A stretch of 64,000 bases of DNA from Sphingomonas sp. (GCF_019635455.1 NZ_JAHBZJ010000012.1:1-64000), one strand, 5' to 3'; shown: positions 22,474 through 32,312, numbered from the stretch's first letter. Numbers and translations: made by a program. The notes: generated from the sequence alone by a model not told the origin.

Positions 22474-23459
22474 GCGAGCGCGCACTGGGGCGCCTGATCC
22501 GCGTCGAACTGCGCGACATATGGATAAGCGAGTCAGCGGACTTCACCCCGTGGCTGGCGCGCGAAGAGAATCTTGCGATCCTCGCCGAAACGCTTGGCCT
22601 CGAACTGGAACTGGAGGCGCAGGAAAAGGCGGTTGGGCCGTTTCGCGCCGATATCCTGTGCAAGGATATCGGTTCGGGCGCTTGGGTGTTGATCGAGAAT
22701 CAGCTTGAGCGCACCGATCACTCCCATCTCGGCCAGCTGCTGACCTATGCGTCGGGGCTGGAGGCGGTGACGATCGTTTGGATCGCGGCGCGGTTTACCG
22801 AGGAGCATCGCTCGACGCTCGACTGGTTGAACCGAATAACCGACGATTCCTTCCGCTTCTTCGGCCTGGAAGTGGAGTTGTGGAAAATCGGCGATTCCGC
22901 TGCCGCGCCCAAGTTCAACATGGTGTCCAAGCCGAATAACTGGTCGCGATCGGTCGCGCAGGCGGCGCGTGCGATAGACGAAAGCGAACTGTCGGAAACA
23001 CGCTTGTTACAGCGGGACTATTGGGCCGAACTCAATCTGGCACTGGAGCGTGCGCGCGGTCCGGTTTCGGGAACGCGGAAACCGCAGCCGCAATCGTGGA
23101 TGAATTACCCGATCGGACGGACCGGCTTTTCATTATCGGCGGGTATGCTTCGCCCCAAGCGGCAAGTTCGCGCGGAACTGTACATCTCAAACGAACATGC
23201 CAAGATATTTTTTGCGCTGCTTCGCGCGCAGGCCGAAACTGTCGAGCAGGAACTGGGCTATCCGCTAGCGTGGGAGGAACTGCCGGCAGGGCGGGACACG
23301 CGGATCGCCACCTATCTTGCCGACGCCGACGCGGAGGATCGGGATGACTGGGAACGTCAGCACGCGTGGCTCGCTGCAAGGCTGAACGATTTTCATCGGG
23401 TTTTCGGTACCCGCGTGCGCCAACTTGATGTTGAGTCGGTGCCACGCTCAGCGGAATAG
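22470..23459 (+). CDS. DUF4268 protein, PD-(D/E)XK nuclease-like
   Basis: A 329-residue protein. The N-terminal half carries a nuclease-like pattern, [11 protein letters not shown] followed by [18 protein letters not shown], then [20 protein letters not shown]. The C-terminal half holds the DUF4268 region ([19 protein letters not shown]). Such proteins are often linked to DNA restriction or DNA-end recognition, but the role is not established. It begins on a GTG overlapping the argG stop. It uses codons such as ATA and TTA that are scarce in its neighbours, a hint of transfer into the argG locus. Confidence 0.8.
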
Positions 23460-23495
23460 CGTGGAACGCTTCGGCGCGCGGGGCGTCGTTCCGGC

Positions 23496-24161
23496 ATGGC
23501 AAAACTGTATCTGACTTCACTGTATCTGACTTCGGCCCTGCCCCTCGCGTTGCTGGCGGCGTGCGGCGGGGCGACGTCGCCGGCCCCGTCGGCGTCGGGG
23601 AGTCCCGCCCCGATCACGACCCCCGTCGCCGCCGCCACGCCGCCCCCGCCGCATGCCGGTGATCCGTCCGCGACCGCCGCGCCGACCTTCATCGCCGCCG
23701 ATCTGGTCCGGCGCCAATGGGCGCGCGCCGATAATCGCCGGCAATGCGCGCCGATCGCCTTCACCGATGACGGCGGCGCGAAGGGAGTGCCGCGCCGTGC
23801 GGATTTTGCGGGCGGATGGGCGGTCGCGTTCGACCTGCCGGGTGTGCGCAGCGCCTATGGTGTCGCCGGGCCGGGGCTGATCCCGATCGACGACCAGCCA
23901 CCCTATCGCCAGACCCGGCGCCTGATGCGGCAATGGCCCGCGTTCCGCGAACTGGACGCGCTCCAGGCGCCGTCCTTTGCCGGCTATGGGCTGGTGGGCG
24001 CGAAGCCCTATCGCGCCGACAATCCGGGCGGGGAGGGCGACCATTCGCTCGCCTATGTCCGCATTCACGGCCAGACCTGCACCTATAATGTCTGGAGCCG
24101 GATCAGCCGCGCGCATCTGGAGGTGCTGCTCGACGGGTTGCGGCTGTTGCCGCCGGCTTAG
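23496..24161 (+). CDS. Hypothetical lipoprotein
   Basis: A 221-residue protein. The N-terminus has a signal with a lipobox (LPLALLAACGG), then a Pro/Ala/Ser linker, then a globular domain with two Cys (RRQCAPIAF and GQTCTYNVWS) that may form a disulfide. The signal sequence contains a 15-bp duplication giving LYLTSLYLTS. No clear RBS precedes the ATG. Function unknown; probably envelope-anchored and facing the periplasm. Confidence 0.7.
   Translation: MAKLYLTSLYLTSALPLALLAACGGATSPAPSASGSPAPITTPVAAATPPPPHAGDPSATAAPTFIAADLVRRQWARADNRRQCAPIAFTDDGGAKGVPRRADFAGGWAVAFDLPGVRSAYGVAGPGLIPIDDQPPYRQTRRLMRQWPAFRELDALQAPSFAGYGLVGAKPYRADNPGGEGDHSLAYVRIHGQTCTYNVWSRISRAHLEVLLDGLRLLPPA
23505..23534 (+). repeat. 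15-bp tandem duplication in lipoprotein signal sequence
   Basis: CTGTATCTGACTTC is repeated head to tail at 23505-23519 and 23520-23534, differing only in the last base. It lengthens the hydrophobic signal by five residues (LYLTS twice). Confidence 0.8.
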
Positions 24162-24187
24162 GAGGGAATCGCGTTCCGGCCCGGCGC

Positions 24188-25399
24188 TCAGCGGCGCGGC
24201 TGGTCCAGCAGTCCCGCGAAAAAGGCGGTGATGGCGGTCTGCACGCCCAGACAGCACAGCAGCATCGACGGGATGGTGAGCCGCATCAACGCGGCGGGGT
24301 TCATCCCGCCAAATCCGGTTTCCGCCCATCGCAGCGTCGCGCCGGTGGCGCCGGCAAGGCCGAGTACCAGCATCAGGCCGCCGGCAATACAGGCGCGTTC
24401 GACCGTGAATGCCCCGCGTAGCCGGCGCATCAATCCGCTTTCGGGCCACATGCCCGCGATCACGCCATAGCGACGCGCCAGCACCGAAAGCCCGATCAAC
24501 TGCGATCCGATCAGCACCGCCATCGCCGCGAAGATCATCGTGTGGACGCCCAGTTCGATGCCGCCGATGCGCAGGTCGCCGGGGACCAGGCCGACGATGC
24601 CCACCGTTCCGGCCAGCGCCAGCGCAAGCCCGGGGTAGAGGAACAGGAAGCGCGGCGCATAGATCAACAGGAAGCGCAGATGCCGCCACCCGTCGCGCCA
24701 GGTGCGCAAATGCGGGGGCCGGCTGCGACCGTCGGGGCGCAACGTCGTCGGCACTTCGCGAATGTCGAGCCGCTCGATCGCCGCCTTGACCACCATCTCG
24801 CTGGCGAACTCCATGCCGGGCGAGGTGAGGCCCAGCGCCTGGATGCGGTCGCGGCGAAACGCGCGCAGGCCGCAATGGAAGTCGCCGATCGGCGTGCCGA
24901 AAAAGGTCCGGCCGAGAAAGCTGAGCACCGGATTGCCGAGATAGCGATGGAGCGGCGGCATCGCCCCTTGCGCGATTCCACCCGCGAACCGGTTTCCCAT
25001 CACCAGATCCGCGCCCTCGCGAAGCGCGGTGACGAACGGCATCAGTCCGCCGAAATCATAGCTGTCGTCGGCATCGCCCATCGCGACGAAACGGCCCCGC
25101 GCCGCCGCGATTCCGCCGATCAGCGCGGCGCCATAGCCGCGTGCCGCGACGGGGACGATGCGCGCGCCCATCGCGTTGGCGATCTGTTGCGATCCATCGG
25201 TCGATCCGTTGTCGGCGATGACGATCTCGCCGATGACGCCGTTCGCGTCGAGAAACGCCCGTGCCGCCTTGATACAGCGGGCGAGCGTCTCCGCCTCGTT
25301 GAGGCACGGCATCACGATCGACAGTTCGACCATGTCCGCGCGTTCGGCGGGCGGGATCGGCGCATCGAATGCTAGGGTCGGGGCGAGAGCGGCGGACAT
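24188..25399 (-). CDS. Family 2 glycosyltransferase with C-terminal membrane domain
   Basis: A 403-residue protein. Residues 20-240 form a GT-A transferase with LSIVMPCLNEAETLARC, the nucleotide-binding IADNGSTDGS, and DADDSYDF as the DXD-type metal site, close to dolichol/undecaprenyl-phosphate sugar transferases. The last 160 residues hold about four hydrophobic segments. The start at 25399 has GAGGAG upstream. It is divergent from the methyltransferase-membrane protein cluster. It probably loads a sugar on a lipid carrier for use by the membrane proteins next door. Confidence 0.87.
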   Translation of the reverse strand: MSAALAPTLAFDAPIPPAERADMVELSIVMPCLNEAETLARCIKAARAFLDANGVIGEIVIADNGSTDGSQQIANAMGARIVPVAARGYGAALIGGIAAARGRFVAMGDADDSYDFGGLMPFVTALREGADLVMGNRFAGGIAQGAMPPLHRYLGNPVLSFLGRTFFGTPIGDFHCGLRAFRRDRIQALGLTSPGMEFASEMVVKAAIERLDIREVPTTLRPDGRSRPPHLRTWRDGWRHLRFLLIYAPRFLFLYPGLALALAGTVGIVGLVPGDLRIGGIELGVHTMIFAAMAVLIGSQLIGLSVLARRYGVIAGMWPESGLMRRLRGAFTVERACIAGGLMLVLGLAGATGATLRWAETGFGGMNPAALMRLTIPSMLLCCLGVQTAITAFFAGLLDQPRR

Positions 25400-25446
25400 C
25401 GGATCTCCTCGCCGGCGACACTGGATGGCGACCTGCCAAATTTTGG

Positions 25447-25502
25447 TTAACCGGCTTGATCGGGTCGGCGGGGCGGGTCGCCGATGCGCCGGCGTTAACC
25501 AT
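25447..25502. promoter_or_regulatory. Two TTAACC sites, one a CtrA-like half-site
   Basis: The divergent region between the glycosyltransferase and methyltransferase genes holds TTAACC at 25447-25452 and TTAACCAT at 25495-25502. The latter equals the alphaproteobacterial CtrA half-site. The full TTAA-N7-TTAA arrangement is absent, so regulation by CtrA is only a suggestion. Confidence 0.3.
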
Positions 25503-25570
25503 TTTCTATCCCTCCGCCGGGTAGCGCACGGGACAAGGGGCCGCGTGGGCGGTCGTTCGGGGGACGCGAC

Positions 25571-26167
25571 ATGCTCGAAACCGCGCATAACAGGCTGGTG
25601 TTCGGCCGCCGGATCCGGCGGCTGGCGGCGGCGGTGGCCGAACGGTTGCCGCAGGGCGCGCGGGTGCTCGATGTCGGGTGCGGCAGCGGCGACGTGGCGG
25701 CGCTGGTGATGCAACTGCGTCCCGACGTGCGGATCGAGGGGATCGACGTGCTGGTTCGCCCGCAGACCGCGATTCCGGTCCATGCCTATGACGGCGCCGC
25801 CATTCCGTTCGCAGATGACAGCTTCGACGCGGCGATGGTGATCGACGTGCTGCATCACACCGACGATCCCGGCGCCGTGCTCGCGGAAATCGCGCGGGTC
25901 GCGCCACAGGTGATCGTCAAGGATCATTTGCGGAACGGGGTCGCCGCCGGACCGACGCTGCGCTTCATGGACTGGGTCGGCAACGCCGCGCATGGGGTAC
26001 GGCTCCCCTACAACTATCTGTCGCGCCGCGAGTGGCAGCGGATCTGGGACCGGCTGGCGCTGGGTGCCGGGTCGATGACCACGCGGCTGGCGCTGTATCC
26101 GCGCCCGTTCGGATGGCTGTTCGATCGCGGTCTGCATTTCGTCGCGACCCTGTCCCGCCAGGCATAA
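25571..26167 (+). CDS. Class I SAM-dependent methyltransferase
   Basis: A 198-residue protein. The SAM-binding motif I is VLDVGCGSGDVAAL at about 32-45, with IPFADDSFDAAMVIDVLHH as motifs II/III, typical of the methyltransferase type 11 group. It is followed two bases later by a large membrane protein gene, so the two form an operon. It probably methylates a glycan, lipid or intermediate made by the cluster; the substrate is inferred from context. Confidence 0.86.
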   Translation: MLETAHNRLVFGRRIRRLAAAVAERLPQGARVLDVGCGSGDVAALVMQLRPDVRIEGIDVLVRPQTAIPVHAYDGAAIPFADDSFDAAMVIDVLHHTDDPGAVLAEIARVAPQVIVKDHLRNGVAAGPTLRFMDWVGNAAHGVRLPYNYLSRREWQRIWDRLALGAGSMTTRLALYPRPFGWLFDRGLHFVATLSRQA

Positions 26168-26169
26168 GG

Positions 26170-27942
26170 ATGCGCGAGCCGCCGTCCCTGGCCAGCGGGC
26201 TGCGCAGTCGCACGGTGCGCGCCGATCTGATTGTCGCGGTCGTTCTGGCGGTGATCCTGACCGCATGCTGGGCGGTGCGCGACTGGGCGCAGCTGGCCTG
26301 GCTCAACCTGCCCGACAATGACGATATGATGCGCCTTGCCCAGGTGCGTGACTGGATCGCGGGGCAGGCGTTCAACGACTGGACGCAATATCGCGTCGCG
26401 CCGCCGGCTGGCGGGCCGATGCACTGGTCGCGGATCAACGATGTCGGCATCGCCGCGATCATCGTGGCGCTGCGCCCGCTCGTCGGGGCATATGGTGCGG
26501 AACTGGCCGCCGTGATCGCCTATCCGGCGATGCTGTTTGCGGCCTATCTGTTCCTTTCCGCGCGGATCGCCCGGCGGCTGGGCGGCGACGCGGCGGGGCC
26601 GGTGGCGGCGATCGTCGCCGCGCTGGCCTATCCGGCGAATTCGTTGTTCCTGCCCGGACGGATCGACCATCACGCGCTCCAGATCGTCCTGACGCTGGTC
26701 GCGGCGCTTGCACTGATGCGCCGTCCGGACGCGCGCGGCGGTGGGATATTCGGCGTCGCGGCGGCGCTCAGCCTGGGGATCGGCCTGGAGACCGCGCCGC
26801 ACGTCGCCGCGCTGGTGCTGGTACTGGGCGTCCGGTGGATCCGCGACGGGCGCGCGGAGGCGGGGCGGCTTGCCGCGGCGGGGGTGGCGATGGGCGGCGT
26901 CACGCTGCTGCTGCTCGCGGTCGCCCGGCCGACATTGTGGAGCGACAGGTGGTGCGACAGCTTCACCCCCGCCTCGACCAGCGTGACGCTGGCGGCGGCG
27001 GGCGGCTGGATCGCACTGGCGCTGCTCACCGCGCGACTGCCCGACTGGCGCGCGCGCACGGCTGCGGGTGCGGTTGCGGGCGGCGCGGTCGCGGCGTTCG
27101 CCCTGCTGCGCTATCCCGCCTGCCTTGCCGGCCCTTATGGGCCGATGGACCCGTTTCTCAAGACCGCCTTTCTCGACCATATCGTCGAGGCGCAGGGGCT
27201 GTTCGATCATCGCGCGCTCAGCATGGGGATCCCCTCGGCCGGGCTGATCTTCGCGGCGGTCTGCACCGCGATCTGGTTCCTGTGGCGCCGCCCGTTGCGC
27301 CGCGACCTCGCGCTGCCGCTCGTCGCGCTGCTCGCGACCGGCGCGGTCATCACGATCTTTCAGGTCCGTGGCGCCTATCTCGGCAGCGCGGTGGCCGCGC
27401 CGTTCCTGGCCCAGCTGATCGTCGCCGCGCGGGGCGCCGGTCGCGCGCGCGGGGCTGCGGTAGCGGGCGCCTGGATCGCCTCGGCCGGAATGCTTTATCT
27501 GATGGTGCCGGAACGGATCGACCGGCTGCTGGCGCCGCAGGTCCATGCCTCGCTGATGGTTCACAAATCCTGCAATGGCGGCGACACCTGGCACCAGCTG
27601 GACCGCTATCCTGCCGGCGTCGTGATGGCGCCGATGGATCGCGCCGCCTATATCGTCGGCGGTTCGCACCATGCGTCGGTCGGGGCGGGCTATCACCGCA
27701 GCAATCGCGGCAATCGGGCGATGTACGACTTTTTCCTGTCGCCGCCCGATGCCGCCCGGACGATCGGCGCGCGGTGGAAGGTGCGCTATGTCGCGATCTG
27801 CCCCGGTGACTTTGCGGAGATCGAGATCGCGACCGCCTATCCCGACAGCCTGGGCGCGCACCTGCTGCGCGGAGCGGCGCCGGCGTGGCTCGAACCGCTG
27901 CCGCTGCGCGACACCGGCCTGCGCTTCTATCGCGTGCGATGA
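26170..27942 (+). CDS. Polytopic membrane protein, GT-C glycosyltransferase-like
   Basis: A 590-residue protein with about ten hydrophobic segments. The first loop contains an acidic motif LPDNDDMMRLAQVRDW and PMHWSRINDVG, and a later loop has LPGRIDHHALQ. These positions match the catalytic acidic loop and DHH-type motif of STT3/GT-C transferases that use lipid-linked sugars. The C-terminal periplasmic part has Cys-containing blocks (MVHKSCNGGDTWHQL). The ATG is two bases after the methyltransferase stop. It likely transfers a sugar or oligosaccharide outside the membrane; no acceptor is known. Confidence 0.75.
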   Translation: MREPPSLASGLRSRTVRADLIVAVVLAVILTACWAVRDWAQLAWLNLPDNDDMMRLAQVRDWIAGQAFNDWTQYRVAPPAGGPMHWSRINDVGIAAIIVALRPLVGAYGAELAAVIAYPAMLFAAYLFLSARIARRLGGDAAGPVAAIVAALAYPANSLFLPGRIDHHALQIVLTLVAALALMRRPDARGGGIFGVAAALSLGIGLETAPHVAALVLVLGVRWIRDGRAEAGRLAAAGVAMGGVTLLLLAVARPTLWSDRWCDSFTPASTSVTLAAAGGWIALALLTARLPDWRARTAAGAVAGGAVAAFALLRYPACLAGPYGPMDPFLKTAFLDHIVEAQGLFDHRALSMGIPSAGLIFAAVCTAIWFLWRRPLRRDLALPLVALLATGAVITIFQVRGAYLGSAVAAPFLAQLIVAARGAGRARGAAVAGAWIASAGMLYLMVPERIDRLLAPQVHASLMVHKSCNGGDTWHQLDRYPAGVVMAPMDRAAYIVGGSHHASVGAGYHRSNRGNRAMYDFFLSPPDAARTIGARWKVRYVAICPGDFAEIEIATAYPDSLGAHLLRGAAPAWLEPLPLRDTGLRFYRVR

Positions 27943-28010
27943 CCCCGGTTGCGCCGAACCGCGCGCCAAGCGACTTGCGGACCGCCCCCGCGACACAGTA
28001 AGTGCGGCCG

Positions 28011-29717
28011 ATGCAAGGGGGACATGAGGCGCCGCGCTGGTGGCAGACGCGCTGGTTCGTGCTGTTCGCGGCGGTGGCCGCGGCGGTGCCGCTGTTGTGG
28101 CCCGACATTCCGCCGCTGGTCGATCTGCCGGGCCATATGGCGCGCTATCGCGTGCAGTTGAGCCATGGCGAGGTGCCGTGGCTCAACGAATGGTATAATT
28201 TCCGCTGGAGCCTGATCGGCAATCTGGGCTTCGACCTGCTCATCATCCCGCTCGAACCGATTTTCGGGCTGGAACTGACGGTCAAGCTGCTGGTGATCGC
28301 GATCCCCGTGCTCACCGTGACCGGTCTGTTGTGGATCTCGCGGGAAGTGCATGGCCGCATCCCGGCGACGGCGCTCTTCGCCCTGCCGCTCGCCTATAAT
28401 TACGCGTTCAATTTCGGCTTCGTGAATTTCGCGCTTGCGATGGCGCTGGCGCTCAACGCGTTCGCGCTGTGGCTGCGGCTCGCCCGGCTGGGCAGGTTCG
28501 TGCTGCGCAGCGTGCTGTTCGTGCCGATCGGGATGATCATCTGGATCGTCCATACCTATGGCTGGGGCATGCTGGGGGTGATGGCGTTCGCGTCGGAACT
28601 GATCCGCCAGCATGACAGGCGCGCGCGGGTGGACGGTGCGCCATGGCACGCCGATTTCGTGCGCAGCTGGATCGTGCCGTGGATCCGCGCAGGTATCCAG
28701 TGCCTGGTGCTCGCTCCCCCCGCGCTGCTGATGCTGGCGTGGCGCGGCGCCGATCATGTCAGCGGCCAGACCGGGGACTGGTTCAACTGGCAGGCAAAGA
28801 TCTGGTGGGTGCTGATGGTGCTGCGCGACCGGTGGCAGCTGTTCGACATCGCCTGTCTGGGCGTGCTCTACCTCATCATCTTTCGCGGGATTCGCGATCC
28901 GAACATCGAATATTCGCGCCATCTCGGCATTTCGGCGCTGTTCCTGATCGCGGTGTTCATCCTGCTTCCGCGCATCGTCTTCGGATCGGCCTATGCCGAT
29001 ATGCGGCTGGCCCCCTATATGCTGGCGATCGCGGTGATCGCGCTGCGGCCACGGCCCGGGCTTTCGATCCGGGGGGCGAAGGCGCTGGCGATCGCGGGCC
29101 TCGCCTTTTTCCTGGTCCGCATCGGCGCGACGACGTGGAGCTATGCGCTCTACGACAAATCCTATGACCGCGAACTGGCCGCACTCGACCATGTGCCTGA
29201 GGGCGCGCGCCTGCTCAGCTTCGTCGGAGAGACGTGCTACAACGAATGGACGATGACCCGGCTGCAACATCTGCCGGGAATCGCGATGGTCCGGCGCCTG
29301 GCCTATACCAACGACCAATGGTCGATGGCCGGCGCGCAGTTGCTGACGGTGCGTTACCCCGGCGCGCGGGGGTTCAGCCACGACCCGTCACAGATCGTCA
29401 CCGACACCAAATGCCCGCGCGAATGGTGGCGGCCGGTGGCGGTGAGCCTCGCCCGCTTCCCGCGCCAGGCCTATGACTACCTCTGGGTGATCAGCCCGCC
29501 GCCCTATGACAAGCGGCTGGAGGCGGGGCTGACGCCGATCTGGCGCGACGGGCGCAGCGCGCTGTTCAAGATCGATCACGACGCCCCGGCGGCGACGCTG
29601 AACCCCGAGGATCTGGGTCCCTATCGCGGCTATATCGACCAGGTTCGCGACTTCCTTGAGCGTGAACGGCGAAAGCAGCTGAAGGACGCGACTGCGGGCA
29701 AGGACAAGGACGTCTAG
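28011..29717 (+). CDS. Large polytopic membrane protein of unknown function
   Basis: A 568-residue protein with a first hydrophobic segment after WWQTRWFVLFAAVAAAVP, about ten more predicted segments, and an exposed C-terminal domain with FVGETCYNEWTM and DTKCPREWW. The first loop, LVDLPGHMARYRVQLSHGE, is acidic and resembles the layout of GT-C type enzymes, but I do not recognise the family. It follows the GT-C-like gene by 68 bases on the same strand, so both probably act in the same surface-glycan process. Confidence 0.65.
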   Translation: MQGGHEAPRWWQTRWFVLFAAVAAAVPLLWPDIPPLVDLPGHMARYRVQLSHGEVPWLNEWYNFRWSLIGNLGFDLLIIPLEPIFGLELTVKLLVIAIPVLTVTGLLWISREVHGRIPATALFALPLAYNYAFNFGFVNFALAMALALNAFALWLRLARLGRFVLRSVLFVPIGMIIWIVHTYGWGMLGVMAFASELIRQHDRRARVDGAPWHADFVRSWIVPWIRAGIQCLVLAPPALLMLAWRGADHVSGQTGDWFNWQAKIWWVLMVLRDRWQLFDIACLGVLYLIIFRGIRDPNIEYSRHLGISALFLIAVFILLPRIVFGSAYADMRLAPYMLAIAVIALRPRPGLSIRGAKALAIAGLAFFLVRIGATTWSYALYDKSYDRELAALDHVPEGARLLSFVGETCYNEWTMTRLQHLPGIAMVRRLAYTNDQWSMAGAQLLTVRYPGARGFSHDPSQIVTDTKCPREWWRPVAVSLARFPRQAYDYLWVISPPPYDKRLEAGLTPIWRDGRSALFKIDHDAPAATLNPEDLGPYRGYIDQVRDFLERERRKQLKDATAGKDKDV

Positions 29718-29754
29718 CGCGGTTGGAGCATGCCGGTCGCCGGTTTGCCGGACT

Positions 29755-30891
29755 TCAGCCGGCGCGCCGGAACGGGGTCAGCTCGCCCAGATACTCCTGC
29801 TCCTGCGCCACCGCCGCGCGCTCCTGGGCAAGATAGTCGGCGACCGCGCGGCGAAAATTGGGATCGGGCAGGTAATGGGCCGACCATGTCGTGACGGGAA
29901 CATAGCCGCGCGCCAGCTTGTGCTCGCCCTGGGCGCCGGCCTCGACCCGCGCCAGGCCGCGCGCGATCGCCGCCTCGATCGCCTGATAATAGCACAGCTC
30001 GAAATGGAGGAACGGCACGTCCTCCACGCATCCCCAATAGCGGCCGTACAACGCGTCCGCCCCGATCAGGTTGAGAGCCCCCGCGATCGGCCGCCCGTCG
30101 CGTTCGGCGAGCATCAGCAGCACCCGGTCGCCCAGTGTCTCGCCCAGTATCGAAAAGAACGGCCGCGTCAGATAGGGATGGCCCCATTTGCGGCTGCCCG
30201 TATCCTGATAGAACCCCCAGAACGCGTCCCAATGCGCCTCCATGATGTCCGCGCCGGTCAGGTGCCGGACGGTCAGGCCGTCCAGCGCGCGTTCGCGCTC
30301 CTTGCGGATCGCCTTTCGCTTGCGTGACGAGAGCACGGACAGGAACGCCTCGAAGCTGGCATAGCCTTCATTGCGCCAGTGGAACTGGGTGCCGGCCCGG
30401 ATCAGCCACCCCGCCTGCTCGAACAGCGGCACCTGATCGTCCGCGACGAACGTCGCATGGACCGACGACAGCCGGTTCTGGTCCGCCACCGCTTCCAGCC
30501 CCGCGATCAGTGCCGGGGCGAGCGCGCCATCGCGCAGCAAGAGGCGCGGCCCCGGCACCGGGGTGAACGGCACCGCCACCTGCAATTTGGGATAATAGCG
30601 CCCGCCCGCCCGCTCCCACGCGTCGGCCCAGCCATGGTCGAACACATATTCGCCCTGGCTGTGGCTCTTGGCATAGGCCGGGGCGATTGCCGCGGGAGCG
30701 CCGTCCATGCCGTCGATGACGATCGGCAGCGGCTGCCACCCGGTCTGCGCGGTCGCCGAGCCGGAGCGCTCCAGCGCCGACAGGAATGCGTGGCTCAGAA
30801 ACGGATTGTCGGCGCCCGCGCACGCATCCCACTGCGCGGCGGGAATGGCGCACACGCCATCTGCGATACGGGCGGTGATCGGGATCGACAC
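29755..30891 (-). CDS. FemAB-like acyltransferase (DUF482/GNAT superfamily)
   Basis: A 378-residue protein. The pattern LSSRKRKAIRKERERAL followed by DAFWGFYQDTGSRKWGHPYL and FELCYYQAIEAAIARGLARVEAGAQGEHKLARGY is characteristic of the DUF482 peptidoglycan-type GNAT family. Members are thought to transfer amino acids or acyl groups to small acceptors or cell-wall precursors. It is a single gene convergent with the membrane protein gene, so its partner is unknown. Confidence 0.8.
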   Translation of the reverse strand: MSIPITARIADGVCAIPAAQWDACAGADNPFLSHAFLSALERSGSATAQTGWQPLPIVIDGMDGAPAAIAPAYAKSHSQGEYVFDHGWADAWERAGGRYYPKLQVAVPFTPVPGPRLLLRDGALAPALIAGLEAVADQNRLSSVHATFVADDQVPLFEQAGWLIRAGTQFHWRNEGYASFEAFLSVLSSRKRKAIRKERERALDGLTVRHLTGADIMEAHWDAFWGFYQDTGSRKWGHPYLTRPFFSILGETLGDRVLLMLAERDGRPIAGALNLIGADALYGRYWGCVEDVPFLHFELCYYQAIEAAIARGLARVEAGAQGEHKLARGYVPVTTWSAHYLPDPNFRRAVADYLAQERAAVAQEQEYLGELTPFRRAG

Positions 30892-30971
30892 GCCTGTGAT
30901 CTAGGGGGTGGGCCGATGAACGGCAACGCCCGGGCGGCCGCATGGCGGCGGGTGCTTTCCGATTCGGCCCG

Positions 30972-32312
30972 TCAGGGACGGGCGGGCCGCTCGCCGGGCG
31001 CTTCGTCCCCGCGCGCGCCGGCGATGCTGCCGATCCGCGCGCCGCGGCCGCTGCGGAAATGCAGCACCTGTTGCGGGAAGGGAATCTCGATCCCGTGTTC
31101 CTGGAATTTCACCCAGAGCCGGTTGAGCACGTCGGACCGGACATTGCCGACTCCGCCCTCCGGATCGCTGATCCAGGCGAGAATCTCATGCTCCAGCGCA
31201 TAGTCGCCGAACGAAGCGAGCCAGACATTGGGCTTGGGCGAATCGAGCACGCGGGGGCTTTCCTGCGCCGCCTCCAGCATCAGCCGCTGGGCAAGCGGCA
31301 CGTCGGATTCATAGGCGATGCCGACCGGAATGCGAACGCGCACGTTGCGATCGGAAAAGGACCAGTTCTCGACCTCCTGCGTCATCAGATTCTCGTTCGG
31401 AATCAGATGCTCCTTGCCGTCGCGGGTGATGACGCTGACCGCGCGCACGCCGATCTTGTTCACCCAGCCAAAGCTGTCGCCGACGACGATCACGTCGCCG
31501 GGCTTGATCGAGCGGTCCATCAGCAGGATGATTCCGGCGATCAGGTTGCCGATCGTCTTTTGCAGGCCAAAGCCGACCGCGAGGCCCAGCGCGCCGGAGA
31601 AGACCGCGAAGCTGGTCAGGTCGAGGCCGAGCAGATCGATCCCGAAAAAGAAGGCGGCGATGATCACCGCGATCCCCGCCAGCTTCTGGAACAACAGCTT
31701 CTGCGTCGCGTCGAACCCGCGTGCCTGCGCGATCGAATGGCCGATGATACGGTTGGCCAGCCGGACGCCCGCATAGAGCGCGACGATCGTCACCAGGATC
31801 GTCGCCAGCGCGAGCAGCGAAAAGCGCCGCGCGCCGACGTCGAATCCGATCCGGTCGAGCGTCGCGGTGATGACGTTGAACCCGCCGATCGCATTGCTCA
31901 GGATCGCGACGAACACCACGAACGCGGCCAGCCATGCGCTCCATCGCGGCATCTGAAGCCCGCGCATCAGCACCAGCATCGTCATCGCCGACGCCGCGGC
32001 CAGCGCGATGCCGATCAGCAGTGCGCCGAGCGGCTGCCACGGCCATGCCGCAGCAATGATCGCCAGCAACAGCGCCGCGCCGCCATGCCGGACGAGGTTG
32101 TGCATCCGCGCCGCCAGCCCCTCGACCTGCGACCCCACGCGCGCCTGCCACAATTGCGCCAGTTGCGGCCCGAACCGCCGGCCCATGAACCAGCCCGCGG
32201 CAAGCGCCAGGATCGTCAGCGTCCCCGCGACGGCCGCTTCAGCCAGTTCGGTGGTGTCGGGGATATGCGCCCCGTTGGCGTGCAGCCATTGGGCGACCTG
32301 CGCGGGAATCAT
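30972..32312 (-). CDS. MscS-family mechanosensitive channel
   Basis: A 446-residue protein. An N-terminal set of hydrophobic segments leads to the MscS pore helix and beta domain: FSGALGLAVGFGLQKTIGNLIAGIILLMDRSIKPGDVI, then WVNKIGVRAVSVITRDGKEHLIPNENLMTQ, both family hallmarks. The protein opens under osmotic downshock. Its start overlaps the metC stop by 4 bp, placing it last in an sseA-metC-mscS operon. The link to sulfur enzymes is by position only. Confidence 0.92.
   Translation of the reverse strand: MIPAQVAQWLHANGAHIPDTTELAEAAVAGTLTILALAAGWFMGRRFGPQLAQLWQARVGSQVEGLAARMHNLVRHGGAALLLAIIAAAWPWQPLGALLIGIALAAASAMTMLVLMRGLQMPRWSAWLAAFVVFVAILSNAIGGFNVITATLDRIGFDVGARRFSLLALATILVTIVALYAGVRLANRIIGHSIAQARGFDATQKLLFQKLAGIAVIIAAFFFGIDLLGLDLTSFAVFSGALGLAVGFGLQKTIGNLIAGIILLMDRSIKPGDVIVVGDSFGWVNKIGVRAVSVITRDGKEHLIPNENLMTQEVENWSFSDRNVRVRIPVGIAYESDVPLAQRLMLEAAQESPRVLDSPKPNVWLASFGDYALEHEILAWISDPEGGVGNVRSDVLNRLWVKFQEHGIEIPFPQQVLHFRSGRGARIGSIAGARGDEAPGERPARP

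Noticed and set aside
23463-23487. Second EcfG-like promoter (GGAAC-N16-CGTC) before the lipoprotein gene
   Set aside because: The -10 half does not match CGTT and it ends 8 bases before the ATG, leaving no room for a leader and RBS.
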